Below, in pieces: positions 24,301-37,091 of a DNA stretch of 64,000 nt. The stretch is from Lasiosphaeria ovina. Lineage: Eukaryota; Ascomycota; Sordariomycetes; Sordariales; Lasiosphaeriaceae. The DNA is taken from contig JAULSN010000005.1 in the NCBI GenBank assembly GCA_033439765.1, forward strand, positions 1,999,001-2,063,000, given 5' to 3'. The position numbers and the translations under genes were made by a program. The first letter of the stretch is position 1. The number at the start of each line of letters is the position of its first letter. The notes below the pieces were generated by a model, which was given only the letters and a program-made list of their open reading frames with translations, did no database searches and was not told the origin of the DNA.

Positions 24301-27300
24301 TCGCCAGGTCTCGTCACGAGAGCCACGAGGACAGACTGAGCCTGGTTGGAGGTTGCTGCCTTCTTCTTGATCGCGATCGAGTCAAGTGTTGTGTTGGTTT
24401 GACCCAGGCAGAGCAAATCATTGATCAGGTAGTTCAGGACGCTAGAACGAGGCTTGACGGGCGTGTGGTTCTGGATCGGTGCACTGCGCTTAAAGTTGAT
24501 GAACTCTACCTTCGCCCGGTTGAAGTTCTGCAGCAGTTCTGCCAGGCAGTTAAGCAAAAAGCATCGATACACAAAGATGGGGTGGTCTTCGGCCTTGAAC
24601 GAGGGCTTGCTAGGCTTCTTGTCCTTATCCTTGGCTTCGATCGCGACTGCCTGCTCCTCTACAGGAGACTGGGGAGTTTCGCCACTGGGGCCAGGTGATT
24701 CGCTCGCCGGCTTAGAGTCCTTGGGCTGGCTGTTCGAAAGCTCCTTGTCGTCGACTTCTCTATAGTTGAGCAATTCACAGAGAAGAAAATGAACAACACC
24801 ATCTGGATTCTCAAGTACCGGCCTCTTGAGTTCATTAGCTGGCGTCTTTGGCGGTTCCAAAACCTCCTTGTCCTTGTTCTCGGACTCTGTCGACGGCTTC
24901 ACATCGTTGATGGTCAGGTCCTCTGTTGCCTGAACTGTGGGTTCGACTGAGCTATCCTTCTGGGGTGCTGTTGCGTCAGTCGCCGGCTCTTTCAGAACTA
25001 GATTGAAAGGACGCGCAGGGCCGTCTGCCGATTGCGGCGACCAGCGGTGAAGCTTGACCAAGTCCGACGTGGCCTCGATGAAGATGCTTGGCGCTCGGAG
25101 AGCGACATGGGAGAGGTGCCTCAGATATGTGTGCAGATCAAGGGCTCGAGCGTTCCGTTGAACTGCCGAGCTCATGTACTGACGAATATAAGACTCCATC
25201 ATCTGGCGGATTGTGTCCTCATCCTCCACTATGTGGCGAAGTACGAGCATTATGTTGTCTGAAATGTGAGACTGCTTGAGACGACCAGAGCCGGCATTGC
25301 AGGATTGCTTTGCCATAACAAACAAACGTTGCAAGTTCTTCCTCTCGCCGATGGACTTGGCCATAGCGTGATCTCTGGTGAGGATAACAAGAATCCGCAG
25401 CACTGAAATGGCGAGAGACTCTTCCTTGCCGACTCGTGGAAGTATTTCCAGAATGGTGACCAAAAGGGTAGAACGGTCGTCATGGGACAGGTTGGATTCC
25501 CTCTCCGCCATCACCGGCAACTCAATGGTATCTTGCTCGCTCGTAGGGGCCTTCCACTGGACCTCTATCGGTTGGGAGTCATCCGACAGAAGAATCTCAA
25601 AAATAAGGAGAATGTATGGCATCCAAGGGGGCAACTCGTCTGAACTAGCAGGAGGAAGTTTGAGGAAGCCAAGATAATCGCCAATGTTCTGCTTCAGGGT
25701 TGGCAAAGTGGCCTTGAAGAATGCCTGGTTCTGAAGAAGCAGGGACAGGAGATGGGCATAAGCTGCGATGCTCTGGCCTGCAGCCTTCTTCTCCTCGTCG
25801 TCATTCATTGCAAAAGACATGAGAGCATTAGCCAAGACCTCTCCGACTTCTGTGCGCTTAGCGTCCCCATCCGTCTTCAGGAGAGTGCTGTTGATCAGGT
25901 CGGAAACTTCAAACACCGAGTCGGGATGGGCCCTAACGACATCAAGGCAGCGATCGATCAGGTCATCGTGGAGTTTCGCCCGCTCCTCGTTCAGGTCTTC
26001 CCTGGTCACTGCAGGAGGGGACGGAGTCTCCGAGGTCTCAGCTGACGGAGCTGCTGAGGTCTGGTCAGGCACTGAAGCCTCCCCGCTTGCCTCGGCACTG
26101 GCAGAATGCTGGCTTGACGTGTCGTTGCTATTGTCATCGGATTCATCCGACGACTGCTCGATACGGTCGAGGATAGAGTCGTCCATCGTATCCCGAAGAA
26201 AGTTATTGATCGCTGCAGGCACGGGGTCTAGTGCCATTGGGTCCGCCGCCAGCAGGCTCGCGGCAGAAAATGGCGTGTTCTGCTGATCGGCCTCATCTGG
26301 TTTGGGTGTTGATGGGGCTTTATACGCGTCTTCTTCAGGAACAGGATTGCGCTTGCCAGCCAAACCCTCCGAATGGTTTCGGCAGTAATCCAAAGCATCG
26401 TCCGACTTTCCATTAGCACGATAGACAGCTTCCCGGACCAACTCTTCGTCATCAAACTTCCGATCTAGGGTCTTAATTTGCTCCGTATGCGCAGACCAAT
26501 TGAATGGAACCGACTCGCGTGCCTTGAAGATCGAGGGCGGTCGGGCCTTGTCAGACCTACGATAGGCAGATGTCTCTTGGTCGGCAGCCGTGATTGTCTT
26601 GAGAATGTCGATAATCTTGCTCAGAAGCGGCGTAGTCGCCTTCTCAACAAGCTCTGACTCCCACAGCCTGCGAACGACTGGCAGAATAGACATCCGCAAC
26701 TCTACCACGAGCTGGTGCCCGTACTCCTTACCCCTGTCCGTTCGGGGACCCAGGTGAAGTTGGGCAAGGGCATCGGATACGTTTTTGCCGTTCACAATGA
26801 GAGAATAGATTTCCAGTATCTTCCTCATCCCGACAGCCGCCAGCCCCGACTTGGATTGATCCTCGCCTTCGACAGGAGCCTTGAAAACTTCGTCGGCAAA
26901 CTTTTGGAGCATACCATTCAAAACATCAATTCCGCCATGCTCTTTGAAGGCAACAAGCACAGGTATGATGAGCTGGAAGTTACGCTCGGTTGACGTCCGG
27001 ATTGGATCAATCAGCATCTCATGAACCGTGTGGAACATTATAATCCAGTAACGAGATGCCTTGGTCGACAGCTCTTTAAAAGGTAGCTTCAGTTGCTCCA
27101 GAACTACCTCCGCCAAAGCTTCAGCAATCGTTAGATGGTGTGCGCGGCTATAGGGATCCGCGAAACGCCGGGGACAAAGAGCCTTGCCGATAGTTTGGAA
27201 AAACGGGATCGTGGATGGCAAGATCGAGTGCAGAATACCGTGAAGGGTTTGGCAGTTTTGGAATGTGACAGCCGACTGCTCTTCCTGTGTCGGCCGCTTG

Positions 27301-30300
27301 ATCACGGACGATTCCGCGTCCAGACTCTGCAAGGCGCCAGGGAAAACATCTGCAAGAGACAGGTCTTCACCGACCCTACCATTCGAAATGGAGAGATCGC
27401 CGGGGCCATGCCCTGACGGCTTCGGGGACCAGTGTGGAGGGACGAGATTCTCAAGAGATATTTCCTCTATGACGACGTCACGCAATAGCGGCCCTAGGCG
27501 CTTGATCAACCGGGTGTAGTAGTCAAAAACGTTGGCCGACGGCAGATTGGTCGCGCCCTGTCTGGAGGAGTACGGGAAGCACTGGAAGAGAATCTTGATG
27601 AGGCTCTGAAGATTGACCAACGCCTTAACGACTTGTGTCCCGTTGGCGACCTTGCGGACCAACGACTGGTCCCATTCTCCACTCTGGTCCAAAAGTGACA
27701 GATCAGGGATGAGAAAGGGCGCAAAGTATGGATGGGCGCCTTCCCGTGTGGCCAGTGGCTGCAGCTCATCGACCGCGTCTTGGATGCGATTGAGGAGAGA
27801 CGGTAGCCCCACCACATAGGATCCCTCAATAAGAAGCGCAACAACTTGCGCAAGCAGACGCGATGCCTGTGTCTCGCCGAAATTGGAAGGGAGACTAGGA
27901 GCCTCTGAGAGTTCCAAAAGGAATTCAATCCCGCCTTGCTGGGCGAAGGTCGTCTTCAAGTAGGAATTTCCCATGACGCTGTTGAAAAACGTCGAGACAG
28001 CCAGGATATACGGCGTAATCTCAGTATAGACAGTCGGCAAGGTTGCAGCCGGCGCTGGTCTAGTACCTGAGCTGGCATCAGACGACTCCACGGTCGGCAG
28101 GGCGGCGTCTACCATTTCTACATCAGTATCCACGGAATCAACTGCGGTGGCCTTCTCTTTCCCCTTTACCGACGCTACTGCACTTGTCGACTTCTCCAGC
28201 AAGCTGCTGTCTGCAGGAATCGAGTCTCCGTTGGGATCGGTGACATGCAGCTTGGCTCCCCATCCTGCATCTGTGGACTTGACCTTAGCCAAGTGCACAA
28301 CCCTGGCAACCATGTCCATGATCGCGTCCGAAATCGCAGGCCGCAACGCTGGATGGTGTCGGGCGAGTTCATCAAAACTATTGCCAACGTTTTGGGTCAG
28401 TTCAGAGTCCATTTCCAGGCAGTGAACATGCTGCGGGCTCTCAAAGATCTCGAGAAAGGCCTCCAGAGCGCGAGACTGCACAACCATCTTCATTCCGCGG
28501 CTATTCAGCGAGATAGAGTTCAGAACGGTAGGGATGACATTGATGGCGTCGGAAGAAGGAAGGATTCCGTGGGCCAGACCGTGTCCTCGGGGTGCCTCGA
28601 GCATCTCCTGAGTAGGTGGATGCGGTCGGTCGTCCGAGTCGTCCGAGTATGCTGGAGAGTTAGGTTCCTGGTCCTCATTGGACTCGGGGTTCTGGGACTC
28701 GTCTGGTTGCCCCAAAGCGACAGGCTGGCCAGTGAGGGCCTCGAGAAAGGTCTGGACCAGGCCCGACTCCGAGATTGCGGCAAAGCTGGTTGGATCGTTA
28801 TTGATAAAGTCGCCAAGCAGAGTCACAGCATTCGTCCAGACCACGGATCCGAAAAAACGTGTCTCCTTAATTATGGAGCGGAGGCTGGCCAGCAAGGTCG
28901 AGTTGTCCACCAGATTTCTCAGTAGGCGATCGGTGTTACCCCCAAATGTATAAACATTCGTCATGACGTGGTGGATAAACTTGAGAAGCCATTTGAGGGT
29001 TTGCTGCTGATGAAATGGGATTTCGTAATCCACCAGGTGAGCATGGAACTCGGGCTTGGTTCCTTCGCCAGCCGCGGTGGGAGTCTGGGAGAGAGAGACG
29101 GTGTGTATTATGAGGTTGGCAATGCTATCCAGGCCCGAAGCGTTGCTGAATGTACCGAAAGCTCCTTGGAACCCGTAGATGAGGCTGTCAAGGAATGCCA
29201 GAACCATGCTGTAATTGCGGCTTGCAACCCTCGAGCGGAGATTGAGAATCTCGACCAAGATATCCATCAGACCGGCGGACACCATCTCTTGTCCAATCCT
29301 AAACGACATGGCCATGTGAAGAGTGAGGCCAAACAGGTTATTTCGCCACTCGTCCAGCTCGGTCTTCTTGCCATCATCCGCACCAGGCGGATCGTCCTTC
29401 ATAGTAGCCACTGCCTTTCTAATGACATATAATAGTACACCGTGATTAACGTTGGCGTTGAGGGACGACAACACGTCTGGATACTTGGACTGGAAGTTGG
29501 AGATGGCCTCAAGCAGTGCCAGCGCGATGGCCTGGAGCCAGAGAGGAGTATCGGCGGCGCCATCAACAGACGGGTGGATTAGTTCAGCGAGCTGGTACAC
29601 TAGCTGATATCTTCGGGGCTCATCGTTATCCTGCTTCAGTGCCTTCTCCAGGAAAGTGGTCTCGGGGTGAATGTAGGCGAGGTTCGTGATGGCCAATAGG
29701 CGCACAGCCAAAGCTTCTTGCCGAACCTCTAACGACCCGAGAAGTGCTTTGCAGATTCTCAACCGGCTGAGGAACTCGTATCGATAGCTCTTTGGCATAT
29801 CAGAGGGACACTGCCGCAGAAGGTCATAGATAGATGTCGACTGAACCGTAGACTGACGAATCTCAACAGATTTCGGACCCGAGTTGCTATGGTCGTCGAA
29901 GGCCGTCCCTTGGCCCCGGTTAGTCGGGCTATCCTCGGATCCCGGGAGCCGGTTTGCGCGGGGCGTCTGAGACGTGCTGGTTGTGCTCCGTCGCAGGGGT
30001 GTTGGTGTTGCGGGAACCGACGAAGGGCCTCGATCGACTGCTGCAGTAGCCTCCGGGGCCGGGATTTCTGTTTTCTCCGTCTTGGGATAGTAGACGAACT
30101 TGAAATCTCCCCATCCGTTCCAGCGGCTCTCGTCGGCCTGGCCAGGCGCAACGATGGACACCAGATCATTGGCGTACATGGAAGCCACGTTCTTGTGGGC
30201 CGCGCCAGGAGCCTTCTCCTTGGCCTTGCTCGCTGAAGCACTCGGAGTAACCGGCGGCGCATCCGAAAGTTTGATGATGGGTGTCTTCACAAAGGGCTGG

Positions 30301-30993
30301 GCCAGCGTGTGCACGCGGTCGAGCTCGATGTTGTAATGGTTTCCCAGCAAGGCCATGTTCATCTGGCGTGAAGACGAGTGGAGGCGCTTTACTGAAGCCT
30401 GGTAGCGCTGGGCCAGTTCCAGTCCGACTCCGAGTGTTGCACGGACAACGCTGAGAGATGATGTATTGAGAAGATCATTAAGATGAGGACTGCTGGCGTA
30501 AATGCTTCTATTGCCGCAATGCTCCAAAAGCATACGGGTGAACTTGAGAATTGCTATCACAAGCTGACAGTCTCCATCATCGTGGTATCCCAGCTCAAGC
30601 AAACGCTCCTTGTCCCACGGGTGCTCATCGCCGTAGAGGACCGGTGCACCGCTGTTCAGAAGGACATCGCAGCCAAAGTCTCGCATCTGGAACTCCTCGT
30701 GCAGCCCGTAGGTCGCCGTGATGGACTCGAGGATATTGTCGAAGCGGTTGAGTAGCGGTATCCAGTGATATAGATCGCCGCGCGGGAACGGCCATCTCGA
30801 CGGGAACTCATTGAGCTTCTGGGGGATAAGCGGCAGGGGCGCAGACGAGGCAGCAACGACGTATTCCTTGAGCCACGGGGACTAGAGGGGCACACGGACA
30901 TTAGCTCGAGACACTTCAAACATGACACACGATGCGACAACTTACCAAAGTCTCCCGGTGCTTGAGCTGCATAGGCTTAGTGATCTTACCCAT
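18365..30993 (-). CDS. TOM1: Giant HECT-type E3 ubiquitin ligase, TOM1/HUWE1 type
   Basis: A ubiquitin ligase that accepts ubiquitin on a catalytic Cys. The yeast and animal relatives act in quality control of excess ribosomal and histone proteins, mRNA export and cell cycle. Exons (minus) are 30946-30993, 23102-30881, 22993-23052, 18523-22941 and 18365-18459, giving about 4,133 aa. The start MGKITKPMQLKHRETL is followed by SPWLKEYVVAASSAPLPL. Armadillo-like DUF908/DUF913 regions occupy the first ~1,000 residues. A UBA-like helical segment lies near 1485-1525 (FDDEELVREAVYRANGKSDD), and a very acidic Asp/Glu stretch at ~2416-2546. Charged Lys/Glu/Arg helix and ubiquitin-binding-like LPEEFREEV / LPDELRMEI / FPEELRTQV repeats lie at ~2900-3180. 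The HECT domain occupies the last ~350 residues, with catalytic Cys near 4100 in SSHTCFN and the terminal YFGFA. All introns are short (49-64 nt). Confidence 0.95.
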
Positions 30994-33690
30994 CTTGACG
31001 ATGCAGCCGCGCCGCTAGGGCGAAAGAAAAAGGTAGAAGCTCCCCCTCCACAGCCGGCTCGTCCAGGTCGCGGACGCAGCCTTATTCGTTGAGGCGCAGC
31101 CTCGCCCAAATCGAGAGTGGAAATCGAAGCACAGTCGGCAGAAGCAGAATGGGTCGCAGAATGTGCAGGGCGAGAATAAAAGTGGTGGGGGTCCGACGCT
31201 GGTTTCGTGGTGAGGTCCGGAAGCGCCTTTTGGGGAGGGGGGGGGGGTGTTAAGGAAGGTGGGTGGATCGAGAGGGAAACGCAGCCGAAGGCCCGAGAGG
31301 CTTCGCCGAACCGACAGTTCTAAGGCAGGTGCAGGCTACCTTTGAATGTCTGGGGGGGCAGTGAGGCTACTCGGAGTGCAGGGCAAGCGAGGGGGAAAGA
31401 ACGACGACGATCTTCCTCGCGAACGATGAACAGGTGCAGGTGCTGAGAAATCGTGGTGTTGGAGAGGTTTGGTTTAAGATCCCGAAAGTAGCACCAGACC
31501 TTTTTTGGCGAGAGGAAGGGTAAGGAAGGTAAATGACGGCAGCAGCTGTTGGTCAGGTACAAACACCTTAAAAAAAGTTCGGTCGCGGTAAATGCCGCCT
31601 AATGGTGCCTTTTAGTCCGGCGGCGTCATAAAGTGGGGCCCAAGCTCCCCAGGCCGTCCCCTCACTGGTGGCGAGCACTGATCTCAGGCTCTGCTCGCCA
31701 GCCTGCCCGGGCACCTTCCTTACCTAAGTTAAGTTGTCGATTCCACTTCACAACCCATTCTTTTCGTGGACAACTATGGAGTTTTTCACAACCTATATTT
31801 CGGACGTCTATCTGGAATCTTCACCGCCTTTCTGGTTCACCTGAAGTCTTTTGTTGATAACGATATGTATCCGTACCTGTGTGAAAAAAGGCTGTTTCTT
31901 AAGGGGCTCATTGCTATCGCAAATATGACAGAAACAGTTTTACGACACGGCACCTCTGCAGAATGAAGCGGAGGCGGCTTCGAGCCACATTTCAGTCATT
32001 GTACGAAACGGCCGGGATCTTACCTGCATCGGTATGACTAGGACATGGTGATCATTCTGGACATGAACAACTTAGTGGTGACAATGGCATCTTTACTTGC
32101 CAGTTGGCTTATTTCAGATACTAGGGACGCTTCAAGCTCACTGTTATTATCCGCAGATTCGAGCTCAATGTCGTGACTGAAAGACATTTCTACACATGCC
32201 AGCTTTTGGGGATTGTATAAACCTGCCGACCAACCCTCTTGGAAAAAAGAAAAACTCAAATCGAACTCTGTAGCCGCAACGGTTGTATGGAAGTTAAAAC
32301 CAGAACGCCCCTAATCAAAAGTTCAAGGCCTAATTTTGCTCTACACTCCAATCCCACTTAGGAACAAGGGAAAAGCCACCGTAAATAATCCGGCTAGGAA
32401 GGCTTTTGATACCTAGATGTTTTTAGAGGAGAGACGGGCCTCTAGGATTGTAAAATACCGATTCCAATAGCCATTGCCGCTCTCGGCGAAAACCCCTTAG
32501 GGTGAACCGTAAAGTGGTAGGGCCTTAGAGCACTTCAGATCTTGGAAACTCCTCCGCCAATAAAGGATTGGGCTGTATCTAGGCACACACAGCCGTTCTC
32601 GCCACCTCGCCGTACGTGTGTACAGAGGCAAGCAACTCTCCACAAAGCTGAATGGACTTCTAGTCCTGGACGGTTACGGCCGGGTATGGGCACAACTATC
32701 CGCCTTGGGTAGCTAGGTAGGAGCCTGCAAGGACCACTTTGGTTAATGACGGCGTAGGAAAAATGGCCGCAATAGCCACTGACCTGTAGACGAAACGTGG
32801 CAGCGTCTCTCGTAACATGAGCTGCCGGTGAAGTGTCTCCTGAGTCTGGACAGGTAGGCAGGCAGGTACCTAGCCCATAATAAAGAACTTAAAGCTTGGA
32901 TTTGGTGATAGAAAAGTTAATTGTCGAATGAGTATCTTATGAAAGAACACCTATACGGAAAGGCACGCAATCACCGTGGCTGCTTTGATTCTTTTTTCCA
33001 GTCGCACGGCAGTTGGATCAAGGTTATACGTGATGACTTCCTCGTGAACCCCCGGGTTGCTTCATGCTGTCCTCTTCAAAACCTCATGATCACGCGAGAT
33101 CATCTGCAGTTCTGGGACTTCGCACCAGCGGAACCTTCTGCTTTCTAGCTGGATTTGTTCCTATGAATGGAATGCCGCCTGTCGATAAAGGTTATTTGGT
33201 GTCTTGAACAGCTCCTAAAGAAAGGTCAAAGATTCATGCTCTCCAACCCTGACGCCCAGAAAGAAACCCATGGCACGTAAGGTAGTTGTTTACTTGGTCA
33301 TGTACGGCGAAGCACCCAATGCAGATTTATGAGGTAGTCTGGTATATTGGCAATACTCCCCTTTTGCTAGGGTCCATGGTCAATAAACGCTACAGCGACT
33401 AGCGGACGAAATCTGCAACCGGCAACGATACCTGGACGGCGCCTTCGCAGGGTTAATCACAGGCTCCGCGAGTTTCACTGCTCACTGCCACCACCCCGAA
33501 GTGTCCCAAACAAGATCTGCGAGATGAAGGAGAAGCCATGGATATCATTTATGACACCAACTCTCATTCCCAATATCTCGTGTAAGGTGTCTATGCCATG
33601 TACACGTCCGAAGTGAGTTGGCAAGTAACCACGCCATGACCATTTTCCCAAAGCAACCGGAGACCCATTATCCCATCACACGCTCCACGC
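30994..33690. other. Intergenic region with possible degenerate repeat
   Basis: The first ~700 bases are the GC-rich promoter and leader of the HECT gene, including a G-run at 31237-31248. From about 31.7 kb the sequence is AT-richer with no supported ORF. The stretch around 32300-32560 is unusually rich in CTAG/TAGG words and may be a decayed repeat. The right end is the eS6 3' flank. Confidence 0.5.
32300..32560. repeat. Possible decayed dispersed repeat
   Basis: Dense CTAG, CCTAG and CTTAG words and stop-rich reading frames on both strands set this block apart from its flanks, as expected for an old mutated (possibly RIP-affected) mobile-element fragment. No terminal repeats, target-site duplication or recognisable transposon protein motif are visible, so the call is tentative. 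Confidence 0.22.
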
Positions 33691-34828
33691 CTACTTGCGC
33701 ATGGAGCTCGCCCGTCGCTTGCGGATGTCGGCCTTCTGGGCCTTGGCCTCGGCAACACGCTTGGACAGAACGGCAGCGTACTCGCTCTGGAAGTTGGTTA
33801 GCAATTGACGGAGTTCCTTGCAGGGTTAGATGTAACATACAGCCTCATCCTTCACCTTCTCGGCCTGGCGGCGCTTCAGGGCAATGCGGTGGCGCTTGTG
33901 CTGGAGACGCTGGGGGGTAACCAGGCGCTGGATGCGAGGAGCCTTGGTGTAAGGCTTCTTGCCCTCGCCCTTGGGCTGGATCTCACGTCTAATGACGTAC
34001 TTGCGGACCTAAGTACCGAAGAAAAATTCCAATATTAGCCTCCAGTTTTCCTCTCAGACTCTACCCGAACTGCGCGATAAAAATCGACGCAGTTCTAGGG
34101 CAGGCGATGACGGGGTAGGCCAGGAATGTGGCACGTACATCGTCATCCTTGCTGAGGCTGAAGAACTTCCGGATCTTGGTAGCGCGCTTGGGGCCGAGAC
34201 GCTTGGGGTGGACGGTGTCGGTGAGGCCGGGGATATCCTGCTCGCCCTGCTTGACAACAGCCAGAGCAAGGACGGAGAGGTCGGCGCCGACGATGCAGCC
34301 GCGGACGGACTTGCGCTTACGCTCGCCAGTGCGGCGGGGGCGATAGCACGAGTGGCCCTCGGAGAGTAGGAGGCGGACACGGTGGGGGGAGATGACACCC
34401 TGCTTCATCGGGAAGCCCTGCTTGTCATTACCGCCGGTGATGCGGAGGACGTAGCCCTTCCACTCATCGCCAAGGGGCTCGGCCGAGACCTCAGCGCCCA
34501 TCTATTCGAGGTCAGCATTTCCGTGACGTCGCTGCGGTTTGTAGTTTCTCGATTCGAACTTACGCGCTTCCTAAAATGTCGTGTTAGCAATTAGCCGCAA
34601 GAGGAACAGATTGGGGAAGCCATACTCGTAGAAGTGTCTGAGCTTGCGCTCATCCTCCACCTCAATAAGCTTCTGCGAGCCGTTCGCTGGGTGCGAGATG
34701 TTCAGCTAAAGACCGGGGTTAGCCTTATTTCGAACGTCCGGAAGCCGTCAGCGACCAAACATCTGCTGCAAACATGCAGAGACATCTCGATTTGTGCTGA
34801 GAGCGCGGCGGGCTTGGCTCACCTTCAT
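33691..34828 (-). CDS. RPS6: 40S ribosomal protein S6 (eS6), with apparent 1-base frameshift
   Basis: Small-subunit ribosomal protein, in eukaryotes a target of TOR/AGC-kinase phosphorylation at its C-terminus. Exons (minus) are 34823-34828, 34626-34706, 34564-34570, 34139-34501, 33841-34008 and 33691-33786. Exon 1 is only ATGAAG, followed by LNISHPANG and [20 protein letters not shown]. Then come [40 protein letters not shown] and [15 protein letters not shown]; the tail is KRRASSMRK with the conserved serines. Exon 3 is a 7-nt micro-exon (GAAGCGC) coding E-K-R. Exon 2 has one base too many: in the C-run at 34680-34682 the frame shifts between NISHPANG and SQKLIEV, so the exons total 721 nt instead of 720. 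Without that base the product is 239 aa. A sequence error is most likely, but a real lesion cannot be excluded from here. Confidence 0.92.
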
Positions 34829-35657
34829 CGTGGCGGTGGGTGCTGAACGACCGTACTTGGTGGATTGAGACTCGGAAGAAATCCAAGAGAAGTTTTTGTG
34901 TGCAAGTCGCCAGCCAAAGAGACATGTTAGGGCTCAATTTCGTGCGGGTCCTGATTGGCTGCCAAATTTCATAGCCCCACTATTATCACGGGTGCCGTGC
35001 AGTGTCGCGCTTGCGGGGGTCGGCGACCAATCGCCGCTAGTGTTAAGTTTTCCAAGCCTTGGGACATCGACAAAGTGCACTTGCAAGAACGGTCTTGTTA
35101 ACGTGAGAGCGCGTTTGATAAATCGGGGGAAATACTCCTTGGCCTTGTGACGCTTTTGTACCTGATGGCCTTTGTCCCATTTTCTAGATATTTTTGAGGA
35201 AACATTCGAACTTTATCTCGAGCGATAGCCTTCCAAATACATCCTCGCTCAATTCCTCAAGGTTACTTATTCAGCCATCTTTCAACACCTTAATTGGTCA
35301 GTCTGTGGCTCAGTTCCCCAAGTCGAGGCCTTGAAGTTATCAACTTCCCATATAACCGTCACGTATCTGCAAACCGACCCCAGGCTCTTCGGAACCCATA
35401 TCATATTTCGAGCTCTTTCTCAAAGGTCCTAGAATTCAGTTTTGGTTACTTTCTCAAAGCCCAGCCTTGAAATCCGTGATTCAGCAGAGTGAGCTCCACA
35501 ACTCTTGCGCCAAGCACCGCGAACCGTCAGGCTCATATTGGGGGGTGAGAAAGGGGTGAGAAAGAAAGCAAAAAAGACAGAGCCGAACAGGACAAGTCTG
35601 TTCCTGCATCGACCTGGGGTCTGTATTCTCGTCAAAAAAAAAAAAAAGACAGACATA
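34829..35657. promoter_or_regulatory. Bidirectional promoter region RPS6 / DPH1
   Basis: An 829-bp spacer between divergent starts, RPS6 at 34828 (-) and DPH1 at 35658 (+). It contains no ORF of note. An A-run (35635-35647) lies just before the DPH1 ATG. Specific factor sites were not identified. Confidence 0.5.
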
Positions 35658-37091
35658 ATGGAGGACGATCGTGCTCTGGTCGATCTCGGCATCGCTGCAG
35701 ACCTCGAAGAGAACCAAACGCCCCAAAATGTGGTGAGGCAGCCCAAGAAGCGGTTCGTGGGCAGGAGAACGGCGGCCGAGAGTGCAGCAAAGTCCAGTAC
35801 GGGCAACAACGCCTCGATCGAGGACAGTGGCGCTATTCAAGGTACACGATATTTTTATTTTGCATGACAAAACTTAGAGACGGAGAGTGGAGGCTGATAT
35901 CGATCTCATCTCACAGTTGCCCAGCCGAGGAGAGCGCCTCGGCTGCTAAACCAGGTGCCGCCCGAGATCCTGAACGACCCAGCGCTCAAGGAGGCCATGG
36001 CTCTCCTCCCGGCCAACTACTCGTTTGAGATACCCAAGACGATCCACCGCATCCGGTCGCTTGGGTCCAAGCGGGTGGCGCTGCAGATGCCCGAGGGCCT
36101 GCTGCTGTTCGCCACGACCATCTCGGACATCCTCACGCAGTTCTGCCCGGGCATCGAGACGCTGATCATGGGCGACGTCACGTACGGCGCGTGCTGCATC
36201 GACGACTACACGGCGCGGGCCATGGGCTGTGACCTGCTGGTGCACTACGCGCACAGCTGCCTGATCCCGGTCGACGTTACCAAGATCAAGACGCTGTACG
36301 TCTTTGTCGACATCAGCATCGACACGACGCACCTGCTGGCTAGCCTCGAGCGCAACTTTGCGCCCGGCAAGACCATCGCCATGGTCGGCACCATCCAGTT
36401 CAACGCCACCATCCACGGCGTGCGGGCGACGCTCGAGAAGGCCGGCTTCCGCGTCATCGTGCCGCAGATCGCGCCGCTCTCGCGCGGCGAGATCCTCGGC
36501 TGCACGTCGCCGGACCTGTCGGCCTACGCGGCGGGCGGCGATGATGCAACGCCCGTGGACTTGATCCTGTACCTGGGCGACGGGCGCTTCCACCTCGAGA
36601 GCATCATGATCCACAACCCGGGGGTGCCGGCGTACCGGTACGACCCGTACTCGCGGCGGCTGACGCACGAGACGTACGCGCACGACGAGATGCAGGACCT
36701 GCGGCGGCAGGCCATCCGCACGGCTAAGGGCGCGCGCAAGTGGGGGCTGATCCTCGGGTCGCTGGGCCGCCAGGGCAACCCGCACACCATGGCGCTCATC
36801 GAGCGCCGCCTGGCCCAGCTGGGCACCCCCTTTGTCAACCTGCTCCTCAGCGAGATCTTCCCCGGCAAGCTGGCCCTAATGGACGACGTCGAGTGCTGGG
36901 TCCAGGTGGCCTGCCCGCGCCTGAGCATCGACTGGGGCTACGCCTTCCCGCGCCCGCTGCTGAGCCCCTACGAGGCCCTCATCGCCCTCGAGGAGAAGGA
37001 GGACTGGGGCAAGGGCGCGTACCCGATGGACTACTACGGGAAAGACGGGCTGGGCAGGACGAAGCCCGCCGCGCTGGCAACGACTGCCTAG
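35658..37091 (+). CDS. DPH1: 2-(3-amino-3-carboxypropyl)histidine synthase subunit 1 (diphthamide synthesis)
   Basis: With DPH2, an iron-sulfur radical enzyme that transfers the 3-amino-3-carboxypropyl group of S-adenosylmethionine to the eEF2 histidine, the first step of diphthamide formation in the cytosol. Exons are 35658-35841 and 35917-37091 (75-nt intron), giving 452 aa. The first ~75 residues are a variable charged leader. The conserved core starts [20 protein letters not shown]. The three cluster-binding cysteines of the family are visible in YGACCIDDY (~154), [10 protein letters not shown] (~176) and [11 protein letters not shown] (~393). Also typical are [13 protein letters not shown] and [14 protein letters not shown]. 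The coding sequence is strongly GC-rich at third positions. The gene is divergent from RPS6. Confidence 0.96.

Noticed and set aside
35946..36785. 279-codon minus-strand frame over DPH1
   Set aside because: Arg/Val/Asp-rich antisense shadow of a very GC-rich exon.
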